DNA of 64,000 nucleotides from Altererythrobacter sp. B11 (GCF_003569745.1 NZ_AP018498.1:1773001-1837000), one strand, 5' to 3'; shown: positions 19,101 to 28,002, numbered from the stretch's first letter. Numbers and translations: made by a program. Notes: generated from the sequence alone by a model not told the origin.

Positions 19101-21455
19101 GTGGCGGGGAATCAATCCGACTTGCCGACGCTGCCGCTGCGCCTAAGCGCGCTGGAGATCATCGGCCTTCGCGACCCGGAAGGCGGCGGGGGCGCCCGGT
19201 TGCGCGCGCTGCAATATGGCGAGATTCACCGCATGTCGCGGGGCCGGATCCTGGGTCATGGCATGGCCGTGCTGATCGTGCTCGGTCTCTACAGCCATCA
19301 GGTTCCGCTGCTGGAGCTGCTGCTGTGGGCCGCGGCGCTGGCGGCTGCGCTGTGGAACAGCATCCGCCTTGATCGCCGCTTCGCCGACGGGGCCCATCGG
19401 CCGCTCACGCGGCGCGCCTATCGCAACCAGGCGTTGGCGGTCGTCGTTTTGGCGCTGGTCTGGTCCTTCGCACTCCTCCATCTCGTCGGCCACGGCGATC
19501 CGGGGCAGCGGTTTGCGCTGTGGGCGCTGATTGCCATGCTGATCGCCGCTTCGGCAGCCAGTAATCCCGGCGCCCCACTCAACACGATTCTGTTTGCCGC
19601 GATCACGGGCGCGGCGGGACTGGCCAGCTTCCTTATTCATGGGGAGTACGGCTTCGCCACCATTGTCTGCGCCTTTCTGACGGTGGCGCTGTCGGGCACA
19701 GTCAATGCCGCGCGAACCTATCTTTCCGCGCGCATTGCCGAGGCGGGCATGGCGGAGAAGAGCGAGGTCGTCTCCCTGCTGCTGCGCGAGTTCCAGGAGA
19801 ATGAGGCAGACTGGCTGTGGCGGATCGACGTCAATCGCCGGGTCCGCTCCGCCTCCCCGCGCTTCGCCTTCGCGCTCGGCAGCGACCCGGCCGACATTGA
19901 AGGCCGCGCGCTGATCGAGCTGATCGCCGGACCGGCGTGGGAACGCGGCGAGTTCCATCCGAGCCTGCACGATCTGGCCGAGCGGCTGAAGCGGCGGGAG
20001 AGCTTTTCCAACCTGCTCATGCAGGTGGAGATCGACGGCGGCCACCGCTGGTGGGAGCTTTCGGGCACGCCGATTTATGACGGAAAGGGCCACTTCACCG
20101 GCTATCGCGGCGTGGGTTCGGACGTGACCGAGCAGCGCGAAAGCGACGAGAAGATCGCCTATCTCGCCCGCTACGATACGCTGACCGGCCTTCCCAACCG
20201 CCTGATGCTGACCGAGGCGCTGGCCGAGGCGCTGCGCTATGCCGACCATTGGAAGACGCGCTGTGCCTTCCTGATGATCGATCTCGACCGCTTCAAGTCG
20301 GTGAATGATTCGCTCGGCCATCTGGTCGGCGATCGCCTGCTGGGGCAGGTTTCGCAGCGATTGCAGGCATTGGCGGCGGACAATGCGAAATGCGGCCGGC
20401 TGGGCGGCGACGAATTTGCCATCGTGATCCGCGATGCCTCCGATCTGTCCTGTGTGGACCGGATTGCGCGCAAGGTGATCCACGACCTGTCGCAGCCCTA
20501 TCAGGTCGACAATCACCTGCTCTTCATCGGCGCCAGCATCGGGTCGGCCGTCGGCCTGCGCGATGGCTCCACGGTGGAGACGCTGATGCGCAATGCCGAT
20601 CTCGCGCTGTATCAGGCCAAGGACCAGGGGGGCGGCACGCATTGCACCTATGAGCCGGCGCTGCATGCCCATGCGGAAGAGCGCCGCCGGCTGGAACTCT
20701 CGCTCCGCCAGGCGGAGGAGCGGAGCGAGCTGCTGCTCCATTACCAGCCGGTGGTGGACGCGGCCGACGGGCGCGTGGTCAGCTTCGAGGCACTGCTGCG
20801 GTGGAACAGCCAGGAACACGGTCTCGTCAGCCCGGGCAAGTTCATCCCTCTGGCGGAGGACACGCGGCTGATCGTGCCGATCGGCGAATGGGTGCTGCGC
20901 GAGGCCTGCCGCGAAGCCGCCGCCTGGCCGGGCGCGGTCAAGGTGGCGGTCAATGTCTCGGGCGAGCAATTGCTGGAGCCGGGCTTTTCCAGCCAGGTGG
21001 TGCGCGCGCTGGCCGATAGCGGCCTGCCTGCATCGCGGTTGGAAGTGGAAGTGACCGAAAGCATCTTCCTGCGCGATCCGCGCCTCGCGCGGGAGGCGCT
21101 GGAAGAGATCATGGCGCTGGGCTGTGCGGTGGCGCTCGACGATTTCGGCACCGGCTATTCCTCGCTTGGCTATCTGCGCGCGCTGCGCTTCTCCACCATC
21201 AAGGTGGATCGCAGCTTCGTGCAGGGCGCCGCGCAGGGCAGCCGCGAGAGCCTGGCGATCATCAACGCAGTGGTCGCCATGGCCCGCAGCCTCGACATGG
21301 CGACCACGGCCGAAGGGGCCGAGACCGAGGAAGAGGTGGCGCTGATCCGCCGCCTCGGCTGCAGCAAGATCCAGGGCTACTTCTTCGGCCGCCCCATGCC
21401 CGCCGCGGATGCCCGCGCCCTGCTGGCCCGCGGCGCCCGCGTGGCCGCGGCCTGA
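19101..21455 (+). CDS. Membrane GGDEF-EAL protein with PAS domain (c-di-GMP turnover)
   Basis: A 784-residue signalling protein. Five or six transmembrane segments lie within about residues 50-205, followed by a PAS domain (about 235-345, WLWRIDVNRRVRSASPRF), a GGDEF domain with intact GGDEF at 435-439, and an EAL domain with E563-A-L, DDFGTGYSSLGYLR and QGYFFGRP. Both signature motifs are intact, so cyclase and phosphodiesterase activities are each possible; an RxxD inhibitory site is not seen at the usual position before GGDEF. The start is GTG with AAAGGGA upstream. TTGCGC (19049) and CTAACC (19073) could be its promoter. It is probably monocistronic, being followed by the repeat-rich gap. 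Confidence 0.93.
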   Translation: MAGNQSDLPTLPLRLSALEIIGLRDPEGGGGARLRALQYGEIHRMSRGRILGHGMAVLIVLGLYSHQVPLLELLLWAAALAAALWNSIRLDRRFADGAHRPLTRRAYRNQALAVVVLALVWSFALLHLVGHGDPGQRFALWALIAMLIAASAASNPGAPLNTILFAAITGAAGLASFLIHGEYGFATIVCAFLTVALSGTVNAARTYLSARIAEAGMAEKSEVVSLLLREFQENEADWLWRIDVNRRVRSASPRFAFALGSDPADIEGRALIELIAGPAWERGEFHPSLHDLAERLKRRESFSNLLMQVEIDGGHRWWELSGTPIYDGKGHFTGYRGVGSDVTEQRESDEKIAYLARYDTLTGLPNRLMLTEALAEALRYADHWKTRCAFLMIDLDRFKSVNDSLGHLVGDRLLGQVSQRLQALAADNAKCGRLGGDEFAIVIRDASDLSCVDRIARKVIHDLSQPYQVDNHLLFIGASIGSAVGLRDGSTVETLMRNADLALYQAKDQGGGTHCTYEPALHAHAEERRRLELSLRQAEERSELLLHYQPVVDAADGRVVSFEALLRWNSQEHGLVSPGKFIPLAEDTRLIVPIGEWVLREACREAAAWPGAVKVAVNVSGEQLLEPGFSSQVVRALADSGLPASRLEVEVTESIFLRDPRLAREALEEIMALGCAVALDDFGTGYSSLGYLRALRFSTIKVDRSFVQGAAQGSRESLAIINAVVAMARSLDMATTAEGAETEEEVALIRRLGCSKIQGYFFGRPMPAADARALLARGARVAAA

Positions 21456-21475
21456 CCGCCTCCCGGGCGGCGCGC

Positions 21476-21597
21476 GTCCTTCGACAGGCTCAGGACGAGC
21501 GGGTTTGGGTGCTGTCCCAACCTCGTCATTCCCGCGAAGGCGGGAATCCAGCGATGGGCGAGCCTAACGTGTCCTTCGACGGGCTCAGGACGAGCGG
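21476..21597. repeat. Composite palindromic repeat, copy 1 (A-B-A)
   Basis: Unit A (27 bases, GTCCTTCGACAGGCTCAGGA then CGAGCGG) occurs at 21476-21502 and, with one change, at 21571-21597. Between them is unit B (30 bases) at 21524-21553, whose core ATTCCCGCGAAGGCGGGAAT is a perfect hairpin with a GAAG loop. Unit A also folds, pairing GTCCT with AGGAC. The arrangement resembles REP/BIME-type intergenic elements. Confidence 0.9.
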
Positions 21598-21612
21598 CTG
21601 GGGGGCGGGAGC

Positions 21613-21685
21613 GGCCACTCGGTTCGTCGCGCGTCAGCAACGCTTGGAACGGCGTGGAACAGGGTTCATTGGCGGAAAATAGGGC
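21613..21685 (+). repeat. Dispersed repeat of about 70 bases, copy 1
   Basis: The segment starting CGGCCACTCGGTTCGTCGC and containing ACGCTTGGAACGGCGTGGAA is matched on the opposite strand at 60066-60140. Over about 70 bases roughly four fifths of positions agree by eye, with the best match in the two ends and the GGAACG(G/C)CGTGGAACAGGGTT core. It lies between the two composite repeat copies. Confidence 0.75.
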
Positions 21686-21833
21686 TTTCGAGCAGCGTCG
21701 GGTTTGGCGCCTGCGAGGGACGTCTTGGGCGGTGGTTCACGGTGGAAAGAGCGGGCTTGGGGTAGCGGCCTGAGGGGGTGTAGGAAATCCGCTGTGGTGG
21801 TGCGCTGATCCTGACACCGCACGCGTGGCGCGC

Positions 21834-21953
21834 GTCCTTCGACAGGCTCAGGACGAGCGGGGTGGGGGCGGTCTCCCCCTCTTTCGTCATTCCCGCGAAG
21901 GCGGGAATCCAGCGCGACCTCGTGTGCGTCCTTCGACGGCTCAGGACGAGCGG
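21834..21953. repeat. Composite palindromic repeat, copy 2 (A-B-A)
   Basis: Unit A at 21834-21860 is identical to the first copy; unit B at 21885-21914 is identical in its 30 bases to the first B; the second A (21928-21953) lacks one base. Order, orientation and approximate spacing repeat copy 1, so the whole A-B-A block of about 120 bases is a repeated unit. Confidence 0.9.
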
Positions 21954-21999
21954 AGGGGGTGCGGTTGGCGCCAAGCCAGTGTTCTTACCCGCACCACCC

Positions 22000-22024
22000 C
22001 CGCTCAGCCTGAGCCTGTCGAAGG
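22000..22024 (-). repeat. Inverted unit A of the composite repeat
   Basis: CCGCTCAGCCTGAGCCTGTC followed by GAAGG is unit A in the opposite orientation with a small change, ending 30 bases before the azoR stop. Together with A4 it forms a larger inverted pair. Confidence 0.8.
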
Positions 22025-22053
22025 CCTCGCGCCGCCGCTCCGGCAAATCCCGC

Positions 22054-22650
22054 TTACAGCCGCGCGATTTCCGCCTTGGCATCCGCCAGCGCCTGCGCGC
22101 GCACTTCCGGCCCGAAGCCGATCTTCTCGGCGCGGATGAACACGGGGTCGGAAACGCCGATGAAGCCGAGGAAATCGCGCAGCAGCGTCTCCTGATGCTC
22201 GGCGGGGCCGTCCTGATCATATTCGCCGCCGCGCGAGGAGAGGACGACCACCTTGCGCCCGCCGGCCAGACCTTCCGGCCCCGCTTCGGAATATTTGAAG
22301 GTGACGCCGGGCACGCCGAGCCGGTCGATCCACGACTTGAGCTGGCTGGGGATAGTGAAATTGTACATCGGCGCCCCGATCAGCACGATGTCGGAAGCAA
22401 GGAATTCGTCCAGCACCGCGCGTTCGGCGGGGAAGGCGGCCTTCATCTCTTCGGTGTGCGCTTCGGCCGGCAGGCGGATGGCGCCGGTGGTGACATTGTC
22501 GAGATGCGGCAGCGGATCGGTGCCGAGATCGCGCTCCACCACCGTCGCATCAGGGTGCTTTTCCCGGAAATGGTCGAGCGCGGCCTGGGTGAGTTCACGG
22601 CTGACCGAATTGTCGCCCGTGGTCGCGCTGTCGATGCGAAGGATCTGCAT
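22054..22650 (-). CDS. azoR: FMN-dependent NADH-azoreductase
   Basis: A 198-residue flavodoxin-fold quinone/azo reductase that reduces quinones and azo compounds with NADH and FMN. The FMN-binding loop near the N-terminus (RIDSATTGDNSVSREL) and the family signature APMYNFTIPSQLKSWIDR are present, as is the SSRGGEY loop. It diverges from an HxlR-type regulator 41 bases away, a common arrangement in which the regulator responds to electrophiles or quinones and controls the reductase. Length is normal. Confidence 0.95.
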   Translation of the reverse strand: MQILRIDSATTGDNSVSRELTQAALDHFREKHPDATVVERDLGTDPLPHLDNVTTGAIRLPAEAHTEEMKAAFPAERAVLDEFLASDIVLIGAPMYNFTIPSQLKSWIDRLGVPGVTFKYSEAGPEGLAGGRKVVVLSSRGGEYDQDGPAEHQETLLRDFLGFIGVSDPVFIRAEKIGFGPEVRAQALADAKAEIARL

Positions 22651-22666
22651 GGTCTTCCAAACTCCG

Positions 22667-22681
22667 GTTACGATTGATAAC
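22667..22681. promoter_or_regulatory. Possible operator between azoR and the HxlR gene
   Basis: GTTA at 22667-22670 and TAAC at 22678-22681 form an inverted repeat with a 7-base spacer (GTTACGATTGATAAC) in the short divergent intergenic region. The position suits autoregulation by the HxlR protein. This is an inference from symmetry and position only. Confidence 0.35.
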
Positions 22682-22691
22682 TAGGGGCCAT

Positions 22692-23144
22692 ATGGAAACC
22701 ATCGACCCCCGCGTGCAAGAAGGCACTTCCTTGTCCGATAGGCACATCAATGTGCCCGGCACCGATCCTGTTCCGTTGCGGCCGGACGACGGGCGCAGTT
22801 GCCGCGCGGTGAATCACATCCTCTCCTGCGTGGGAGACAAATGGTCGATGCAGGTGGTGATGAGCCTCTCCGATGGTTCCCAGCGCTTCAACGCGCTGCG
22901 CCGGACGATCGACGGCATATCGCAGCGCATGCTGACGCGCACCTTGCGCCGGCTGGAGCGGGACGGGCTGGTGGAGCGAACCGTCACGCCCAGCGTTCCG
23001 CCGCGCGTGGATTATGCGTTGAGCGATCTGGGGCGTTCGCTGCGCGTGCCGGTGCTTGCGCTGGGCAGCTGGGCGGTGGAACACCAGGGGGCGATCGATA
23101 CGGCGCGGAGCCGGTTCGACGCCGAGAACGCGATCGAGGAATAG
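22692..23144 (+). CDS. HxlR-family winged-helix regulator
   Basis: A 150-residue transcription regulator. The HxlR domain is clear: CRAVNHILSCVGDKWSMQVV contains the conserved cysteine and the DKWS segment, followed by LRRTIDGISQRMLTRTLRRLERDGLVERTV, the winged helix-turn-helix. The ATG at 22692 is chosen; an in-frame TTG at 22674 would add six residues and reach into the presumed operator. It probably controls the divergent azoR gene, sensing oxidants or quinones through cysteine, as other HxlR/YodB-type proteins do; that role is inferred from context. Confidence 0.92.
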   Translation: METIDPRVQEGTSLSDRHINVPGTDPVPLRPDDGRSCRAVNHILSCVGDKWSMQVVMSLSDGSQRFNALRRTIDGISQRMLTRTLRRLERDGLVERTVTPSVPPRVDYALSDLGRSLRVPVLALGSWAVEHQGAIDTARSRFDAENAIEE

Positions 23145-23154
23145 GGAAATGGAA

Positions 23155-23190
23155 GCGGCCGGGAACGCAGGGTTCCCGGCCGCAATCCTT
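23155..23190. terminator. Bidirectional hairpin between the convergent HxlR and PhoX genes
   Basis: A perfect 12-bp stem (23155-23166 with 23172-23183, arm GCGGCCGGGAAC) has a 5-base loop and is followed by AATCCTTT on the plus strand. It sits 11 bases after the HxlR stop and 20 bases beyond the phoX stop, so it can serve both genes; the T-tract is short. Confidence 0.75.
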
Positions 23191-23203
23191 TCAGGCGCCG
23201 GCC

Positions 23204-25660
23204 TCAGAGGCCGATGATGCCGCCGTCGTCCTTGGTGATGGCCACCACCGCCGAACGCGGTCGGCCGCTGGCGGTGCCGTCCTGGCTTTGCGGCCAGTTG
23301 CTGCTCGGCGCGGTGGGCGTGCCGTCTTCACCCGGATGCTGGATACCGACGAAGATCGTCCGCCCGTCCGGCGTGGTGTCGACGCCGGTCAGTTCGCACT
23401 CCTTCGGCCCCACGAGGAAGCGCTTGAGAGTGGCGCCGGTGGCCGGCGCGCCGACGATGGTCGCCTGCGTGGCCGTGGCGCCGCCCGAACCCGTGTTGGT
23501 GATCGTCCGCGCACCGCCATCGCCCACCGAGCCCGGAAGTGCGGCCAGCATCTGGTTGTTGGTGCGATCCGTCAGCGCGCCATCGTCGGTCTGAATCCAC
23601 AGCAGCGGCTTGCCCTGGCCGGCGGAGTTCTGGTCGCGAGAGAACCAGAGACCATCGGGGCTGGAGAAGTCGTTGGAGGCATCCAGATTGGAGATGTTGA
23701 CGTTCGTCGGATCGGCATCGGCAGCATCGGCGCCGAACAGGTAGATGTCCCAGGTGAAGCTGGTGGCAGCGGTATCGGCGCCATTCTCTTCCAGCCGGAT
23801 GATATGGCCGTTGGCATTGCCATAGCTGGTGGAACTGCCCTTCACCGCGCCGTAGTGGCGTGGGTTAGCGGCATTGGTGCCGTTCAGCGGACGCGCGCTG
23901 GCGTTGCTGTTGGTGAGCGTCAGATAGACCTCGCCCGTCTGGGGATGGACCGCGGTCCATTCCGGCCGGTCCATCGGCGTGGCGCCCACGGCATCGGCGG
24001 CAAGGCGCGCGTTGACGAGGATGTCCGCCTGGTTGGCGAAGGTATAGGCGGGATCGGCGCCCACCGCCGGGCGGGCGGGGACCTGCCCGGCCACCAGCGG
24101 CAGCCACTTGCCCGAACCATCCGCGTTGAACTGCGCGACGTAGAGCGTGCCCTTGTCGAGATATTTGTCGCCCACGGCCAGACGGTCGGTGGCATTGGCG
24201 TCGGCGGCGCTCCACGCGGCGTCGGACACGAACTTGTAGAGATATTCGCCGCGCGAATCGTCGCCCATATAGACGGCGACCTTCTTGCCGGCGGTGAGAT
24301 TGCTCACCCAGGCGCCTTCATGGCCCATGCGGCCCAGCGCGGTCCGCTTGCGCGGGGCCTTGGTGGGATCATAGGGGTCGATTTCGACCACCCAGCCATA
24401 CTGGTTGGGCTCGTTGCGATAATCCTGCGTGGCATCCGCACCGGTGGCGCGGGCATCCCACTTGCGGAACATCGGATCGGACGAAGCGACGCTGGACCAG
24501 CTGTAATTGCCGCTGCTGCTCGTCACGCCATAGCGGCGCAGGGCGGTGAGTTCCGCCGGAGTGCGCGAGCCATCGTCGCCGCTGCGCAGGAAGTAGCCGG
24601 CCCAATTTTCCTCGCAGGTCAGGCCCGTGCCCCAGCCGGTGTGGCCATTGGCGCAATTGTTGATCGTGCCGCGGCCCTTGGTGCCGTTGGTGGAGAAGGT
24701 GGTGACCATGAAGGAGGATCCGGCAGCGGGGCCGTGCAGCTCCATCTCCGTCATCGGCGTGATGCGGCGGTTGAACGCGCTGTCCTGCACATAGGACCAA
24801 TTGCGGTCCCCATTGTCGCGATATTCGGTGACCGAAACGCCATGCGCCTCGATCTCCTTGCGCGCTTCGTCGGCCGGGCGGGCGCCGCCGGGGGCGGTGG
24901 GGCCGTCGGGGTGCAGGTACTGGACGTTCAGATTCTCGTGGTTCTGCATCAGCAGGCCGCGGACGGAATTGCTTTCGTCGCGCGTGCCGCTGGCGGAGAG
25001 GCCGAAGAAATGCAGCGCATCGCCATGGTCGCCGATCCGCTGGGCAAAATTGCTGTCGGTCCCGTCGTTCGCATAGGCACTGACGCCGGCCGCCAGCGGA
25101 TCGCCGAGGCGGGTCATGACGGTGACGGAATAGCCTTCGGGAACCACCACCAGGTCTTCCAGGCTGTGCGGCACGGCAGTGAAGCCCAGCACCGCCGGCT
25201 GCACCTTGACCTTGGTGGTCGCGGTGCCGGAGATGTTCTGCGCATTGGTGCCGATGAAGACGAAGGACAGCTCGGTCTCTTCGGCCACACCGGGCGCGAA
25301 GAAGGACACGGTGTCGCCGGTGCCGATCAGCTGCACCGCGGGGCCGCCATCCTGCGACCAGCGCGCGCTGGCCGCGCTGCCGGCGGTGCCCTTCAGCGTC
25401 ACCATCTTGCCGGCGGTGGTGGTCACATTCTCGCCGGCGCTGACGGTCGGGCCTTCGGGCGGGGTCTTGCTGTCGTCGTCACCGCAGGCGGCCAGCATGC
25501 CGGTGCCGAGAAAGGCGAGGGCGCTTGCCCGCAGGCCGCCCAGCATGGTCGCACGGCGGGAGAAACGTTCCCGCACGATGGATTCGAGGGACCGGTTGCC
25601 GGACTGGTTCGTATCGACGTCACCATCCGTATAGAGGCTCAGCCTCGTGTGCTCATTCAT
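23204..25660 (-). CDS. PhoX-family phosphatase, Tat lipoprotein with PKD-like domain
   Basis: An 818-residue protein of the PhoX family (DUF839), secreted calcium/iron-dependent alkaline phosphatases. The N-terminus carries a twin-arginine motif (FSRRATMLGG, about residue 34) and then a hydrophobic stretch ending in LAAC at about residue 59, a lipobox, suggesting a Tat-exported lipoprotein. Residues of about 70-155 form an additional PKD/Ig-like domain (AGENVTTTAGKMVTLKGTAG, then W-Q-GPAVQL and a FxAP turn) before the PhoX propeller, which includes QNHENLNVQY, MGHEGAWVSNLTAGKK, MGDDSRGEYLYKFV and the C-terminal VGPKECELTGVDTTPDGRT. Probably outer-membrane anchored phosphate scavenging. No clear Pho box was seen in the 122-base gap upstream. 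Confidence 0.92.
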   Translation of the reverse strand: MNEHTRLSLYTDGDVDTNQSGNRSLESIVRERFSRRATMLGGLRASALAFLGTGMLAACGDDDSKTPPEGPTVSAGENVTTTAGKMVTLKGTAGSAASARWSQDGGPAVQLIGTGDTVSFFAPGVAEETELSFVFIGTNAQNISGTATTKVKVQPAVLGFTAVPHSLEDLVVVPEGYSVTVMTRLGDPLAAGVSAYANDGTDSNFAQRIGDHGDALHFFGLSASGTRDESNSVRGLLMQNHENLNVQYLHPDGPTAPGGARPADEARKEIEAHGVSVTEYRDNGDRNWSYVQDSAFNRRITPMTEMELHGPAAGSSFMVTTFSTNGTKGRGTINNCANGHTGWGTGLTCEENWAGYFLRSGDDGSRTPAELTALRRYGVTSSSGNYSWSSVASSDPMFRKWDARATGADATQDYRNEPNQYGWVVEIDPYDPTKAPRKRTALGRMGHEGAWVSNLTAGKKVAVYMGDDSRGEYLYKFVSDAAWSAADANATDRLAVGDKYLDKGTLYVAQFNADGSGKWLPLVAGQVPARPAVGADPAYTFANQADILVNARLAADAVGATPMDRPEWTAVHPQTGEVYLTLTNSNASARPLNGTNAANPRHYGAVKGSSTSYGNANGHIIRLEENGADTAATSFTWDIYLFGADAADADPTNVNISNLDASNDFSSPDGLWFSRDQNSAGQGKPLLWIQTDDGALTDRTNNQMLAALPGSVGDGGARTITNTGSGGATATQATIVGAPATGATLKRFLVGPKECELTGVDTTPDGRTIFVGIQHPGEDGTPTAPSSNWPQSQDGTASGRPRSAVVAITKDDGGIIGL

Positions 25661-25782
25661 GTGATTTCCCCGCCTGAGAGCTGTTGAGGCGTCGGGGACT
25701 AACCGTTGATTCTTACACGCGTGTGCGTTCTATCTGGCTGAAATAGGTCCGCTTTCTGACTGCGGGCCAACAGGGCGCCCGG

Positions 25783-27015
25783 TCAGGCGCTTTCGGTGCT
25801 TTCCCGGTCGCGCTCGGCCCGGCTCTTTTTCTCCGCCGCCGTGCGCAGCTGCCCGCAGGCCGCATCGATATCGCGCCCGCGCGGGGTGCGAACCGGGGCG
25901 CTGATGCCGGCTTCGAAGACGATGTCGGAGAAGCGGCGCACCCGCTCCGGCGTCGAACATTCATAGGGCGCGCCTGGCCAGGGATTGAACGGAATGAGGT
26001 TCACCTTGGCCGGCAGCCGGAACTGCTTGAGCAGCCGCACCAGCTCGCGCGCATCCTCGTCGCTGTCGTTCTTGTCCCTCAGCATCACATATTCGAAGGT
26101 GATGCGCCGGGCGTTGGAGGCGCCGGGATAGGCGGCGCAGGCCTCCAGCAGTTCCTCGATGCCGTATTTGCGGTTCAGCGGCACGATCTCGTCGCGCACT
26201 TCCTTGCTCACGGCATGGAGCGAGACGGCGAGATTGACGCCGATCTCTTCGCCGCAGCGCGCCATCATCGGCACCACGCCGCTGGTGGAAAGCGTGATCC
26301 GCCGCTTGGAGAGGGCGAGGCCATCCCCGTCCATCACCAGCTTCAACGCATCGCGCACATTGTCGAAATTATACAGCGGCTCGCCCATGCCCATCATCAC
26401 GATGTTGGTGAGCAGGCGGCCGTCGGCGCTGTATTCGGCCGCCGTCTCCTCCTCGGGCATGTCCATCCGGCCCTTGGGCCATTCACCCAGCGCATCGCGC
26501 GCGAGCATGACCTGGCCCACGATCTCGCCCGGCGTCAGATTGCGCACCAGCCGCATGGTTCCGGTGTGGCAGAAACGGCAATTGAGCGTGCAGCCCACCT
26601 GACTCGAAACGCACAGCGTGCCGCGATCCGCATCGGGGATGAACACCGTTTCGAAATCGTGGCCGTCCGCCGTGCGCAGCAGCCATTTGCGCGTTCCGTC
26701 GGTGGAATGCTGCGCTTCCACAACCTCGGGCCGGCCGATCACGAAGCGTTCCGCCAGCCAGGGGCGCATGGTCTTGGCGATGTCGGTCATCGCCTCGAAA
26801 TCCGTCACGCCCCGATGATAGAGCCAGTGGAACACCTGCTTGGCGCGCAGCCGCGCCTGCTTCGCATCGAGCCCGGCTTCTGCCAGCAGTTCGGCGATGC
26901 GTGGGCGGGGCAGGCCCATCAGATCGACACGGCCATCGGCCCGCGGAGTGATCTCACGCGGGGCGGGAACCGGATCAACCTGTCCGGGGATGCTCATCAA
27001 TGCGGTATCGGCCAT
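25783..27015 (-). CDS. rlmN: 23S rRNA (adenine-2503-C2) / tRNA methyltransferase RlmN
   Basis: A 410-residue radical-SAM methyltransferase that methylates A2503 of 23S rRNA and A37 of some tRNAs. The cluster motif CTLNCRFC, the flanking [23 protein letters not shown] and the C-terminal [17 protein letters not shown] are characteristic, including the second catalytic cysteine region near the C-terminus (DAACGQLR). The start [12 protein letters not shown] at 27015 is chosen; the frame continues upstream into the divergent promoter region. The C-terminal tail is charged and longer than in E. coli. Confidence 0.96.
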   Translation of the reverse strand: MADTALMSIPGQVDPVPAPREITPRADGRVDLMGLPRPRIAELLAEAGLDAKQARLRAKQVFHWLYHRGVTDFEAMTDIAKTMRPWLAERFVIGRPEVVEAQHSTDGTRKWLLRTADGHDFETVFIPDADRGTLCVSSQVGCTLNCRFCHTGTMRLVRNLTPGEIVGQVMLARDALGEWPKGRMDMPEEETAAEYSADGRLLTNIVMMGMGEPLYNFDNVRDALKLVMDGDGLALSKRRITLSTSGVVPMMARCGEEIGVNLAVSLHAVSKEVRDEIVPLNRKYGIEELLEACAAYPGASNARRITFEYVMLRDKNDSDEDARELVRLLKQFRLPAKVNLIPFNPWPGAPYECSTPERVRRFSDIVFEAGISAPVRTPRGRDIDAACGQLRTAAEKKSRAERDRESTESA

Positions 27016-27099
27016 GGCGGGCATATAGGGCCTGCGGCCCGCGCGCGCCAGATGAGCGCGCGCAACACACGCCAGCACCCGCGATCCCGCGCGAATGCT

Positions 27100-27141
27100 G
27101 CACTGCCGCAATATGTTCCCGCATCCTATCGCATTGCAGCA
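27100..27141. promoter_or_regulatory. Two GCAYTGCMGCA motifs in the rlmN-porin intergenic region
   Basis: GCACTGCCGCA at 27100-27110 and GCATTGCAGCA at 27131-27141 are 31 bases apart, about three helical turns. The second is repeated exactly before the patatin gene at 28988. TGC-rich inverted motifs of this kind are known as PhaR-type sites in some alphaproteobacteria; the link here is inference. Confidence 0.4.
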
Positions 27142-27279
27142 ACAGTTCGTCGCCAAATGTGTTGCAGAAAAACATCACGTTTTTCGTTGTGTTACGTTCA
27201 TGAAACTTTCGACCAATCGTCACCATTTGAGGGGTCCGCGGCGCATGGCCGCGAACTTAGAAGTGAATGGAGTACAACG

Positions 27280-27939
27280 ATGAAAAAGGGTCTCGCACTG
27301 ATCGCCGCCGGTTCCATGGCGGCAGTCGCTACGCCGGCTTTCGCTCAGGATTCCGATTTCTCCGGTCCCTGGGTTGCAGGCATCGCAGGCTATGACATCA
27401 ACAAGGCCGGCAGCACGCAGGACGACGATTTCAACGTGGATCGCGACGAGAGCGTCGAAGGCCTGACCTATGGCGGCGCCATTGGTTACGACATGGATTT
27501 CGGCAACTTCGTCCTCGGTGCGGAAGCGGAACTGACCGATTCCACCGCCGATTCCGACTATGACAACGATTTCGAGACCTTCGGGCTCGGCCGCGTTGAC
27601 GCTGGCCGCGACATCTATGTGGGCGCACGCGCCGGCTTCAAGCTGGCCCCGCAGACCATGCTTTACACCAAGGCTGGCTACACCAACGCGCGCTTCAACT
27701 ATGTCGGCACCGATGGTGACACGGACTATCGCACCCACCTCGACGCGGACGGCTTCCGTCTGGGCGCCGGTGTGGAACAGAAGTTCGGTTCCAACGCCTT
27801 CGGTCGCCTGGAATATCGCTATTCCAACTACAGCAAGGGTGAACTCGACTTCGAAGCCGAGAACATCCCCGATAGCGACCGGTTCGACCTCGACACCGAT
27901 CGTCACCAGATCGTGGCCGCGGTGGGCTGGCGCTTCTAA
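27280..27939 (+). CDS. Outer-membrane beta-barrel protein (porin/OmpA-like barrel)
   Basis: A 219-residue protein with a clear signal peptide (MKKGLALIAAGSMAAVATPAFA, cleavage after AFA at about residue 22). The rest alternates hydrophobic and polar residues in strands of the small 8-stranded outer-membrane barrel type: WVAGIAGYDIN, YGGAIGYDMDFGNFVLGAEAE, YVGARAGFKLAPQTMLYTKAGY, and a final HQIVAAVGWRF ending in phenylalanine, the usual outer-membrane insertion signal. The loops are very acidic (Asp-rich). Codon use and an AT-rich leader suggest high expression. A strong terminator follows directly. Exact function unknown. Confidence 0.9.
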   Translation: MKKGLALIAAGSMAAVATPAFAQDSDFSGPWVAGIAGYDINKAGSTQDDDFNVDRDESVEGLTYGGAIGYDMDFGNFVLGAEAELTDSTADSDYDNDFETFGLGRVDAGRDIYVGARAGFKLAPQTMLYTKAGYTNARFNYVGTDGDTDYRTHLDADGFRLGAGVEQKFGSNAFGRLEYRYSNYSKGELDFEAENIPDSDRFDLDTDRHQIVAAVGWRF

Positions 27940-27966
27940 GCGCTTGCCAATCTGACAGGCTGAGAG

Positions 27967-28000
27967 CGGGCCGGGAGAGCGATCTCCCGGCCCGTTTTCG
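27967..28000 (+). terminator. Intrinsic terminator after the outer-membrane barrel gene
   Basis: A perfect 12-bp stem (27967-27978 with 27983-27994, arm CGGGCCGGGAGA), GCGA tetraloop, followed by TTTTCGTTT. It also lies at the 3' end of the convergent gene at 28003-28485. Confidence 0.92.
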
Positions 28001-28002
28001 TT

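Larger units (their letters stand above)
21456..22053. other. Gene-free block of 598 bases occupied by repeats
   Basis: No credible gene lies here: the open frames are short, overlap the palindromic repeats on both strands and have no ribosome-binding sites or recognisable product. The block contains two A-B-A composite repeats, an inverted fifth A unit and one copy of a dispersed 70-base repeat. The remaining sequence (about 21686-21833) shows nothing I recognise. Confidence 0.8.

Noticed and set aside
21476-21953. CRISPR-like array
   Set aside because: Units A and B alternate, spacers are of unequal length and partly repeated, and no cas genes are in the window; palindromic intergenic repeat is a better explanation.
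21666-22220. A 184-codon frame on the minus strand in the repeat region
   Set aside because: It runs through palindromic repeats and into azoR in another frame; no plausible product.
22799-25687. A 962-codon open frame on the plus strand opposite the PhoX gene
   Set aside because: It is antisense to a well-supported gene, has Gly/His/Arg-rich low-complexity composition typical of high-GC shadow frames, and matches no family.
25715-25724. ACACGCGTGT palindrome upstream of the PhoX gene as Pho box
   Set aside because: It does not resemble the CTGTCAT direct repeats of a PhoB site; a 10-base palindrome alone is weak evidence.
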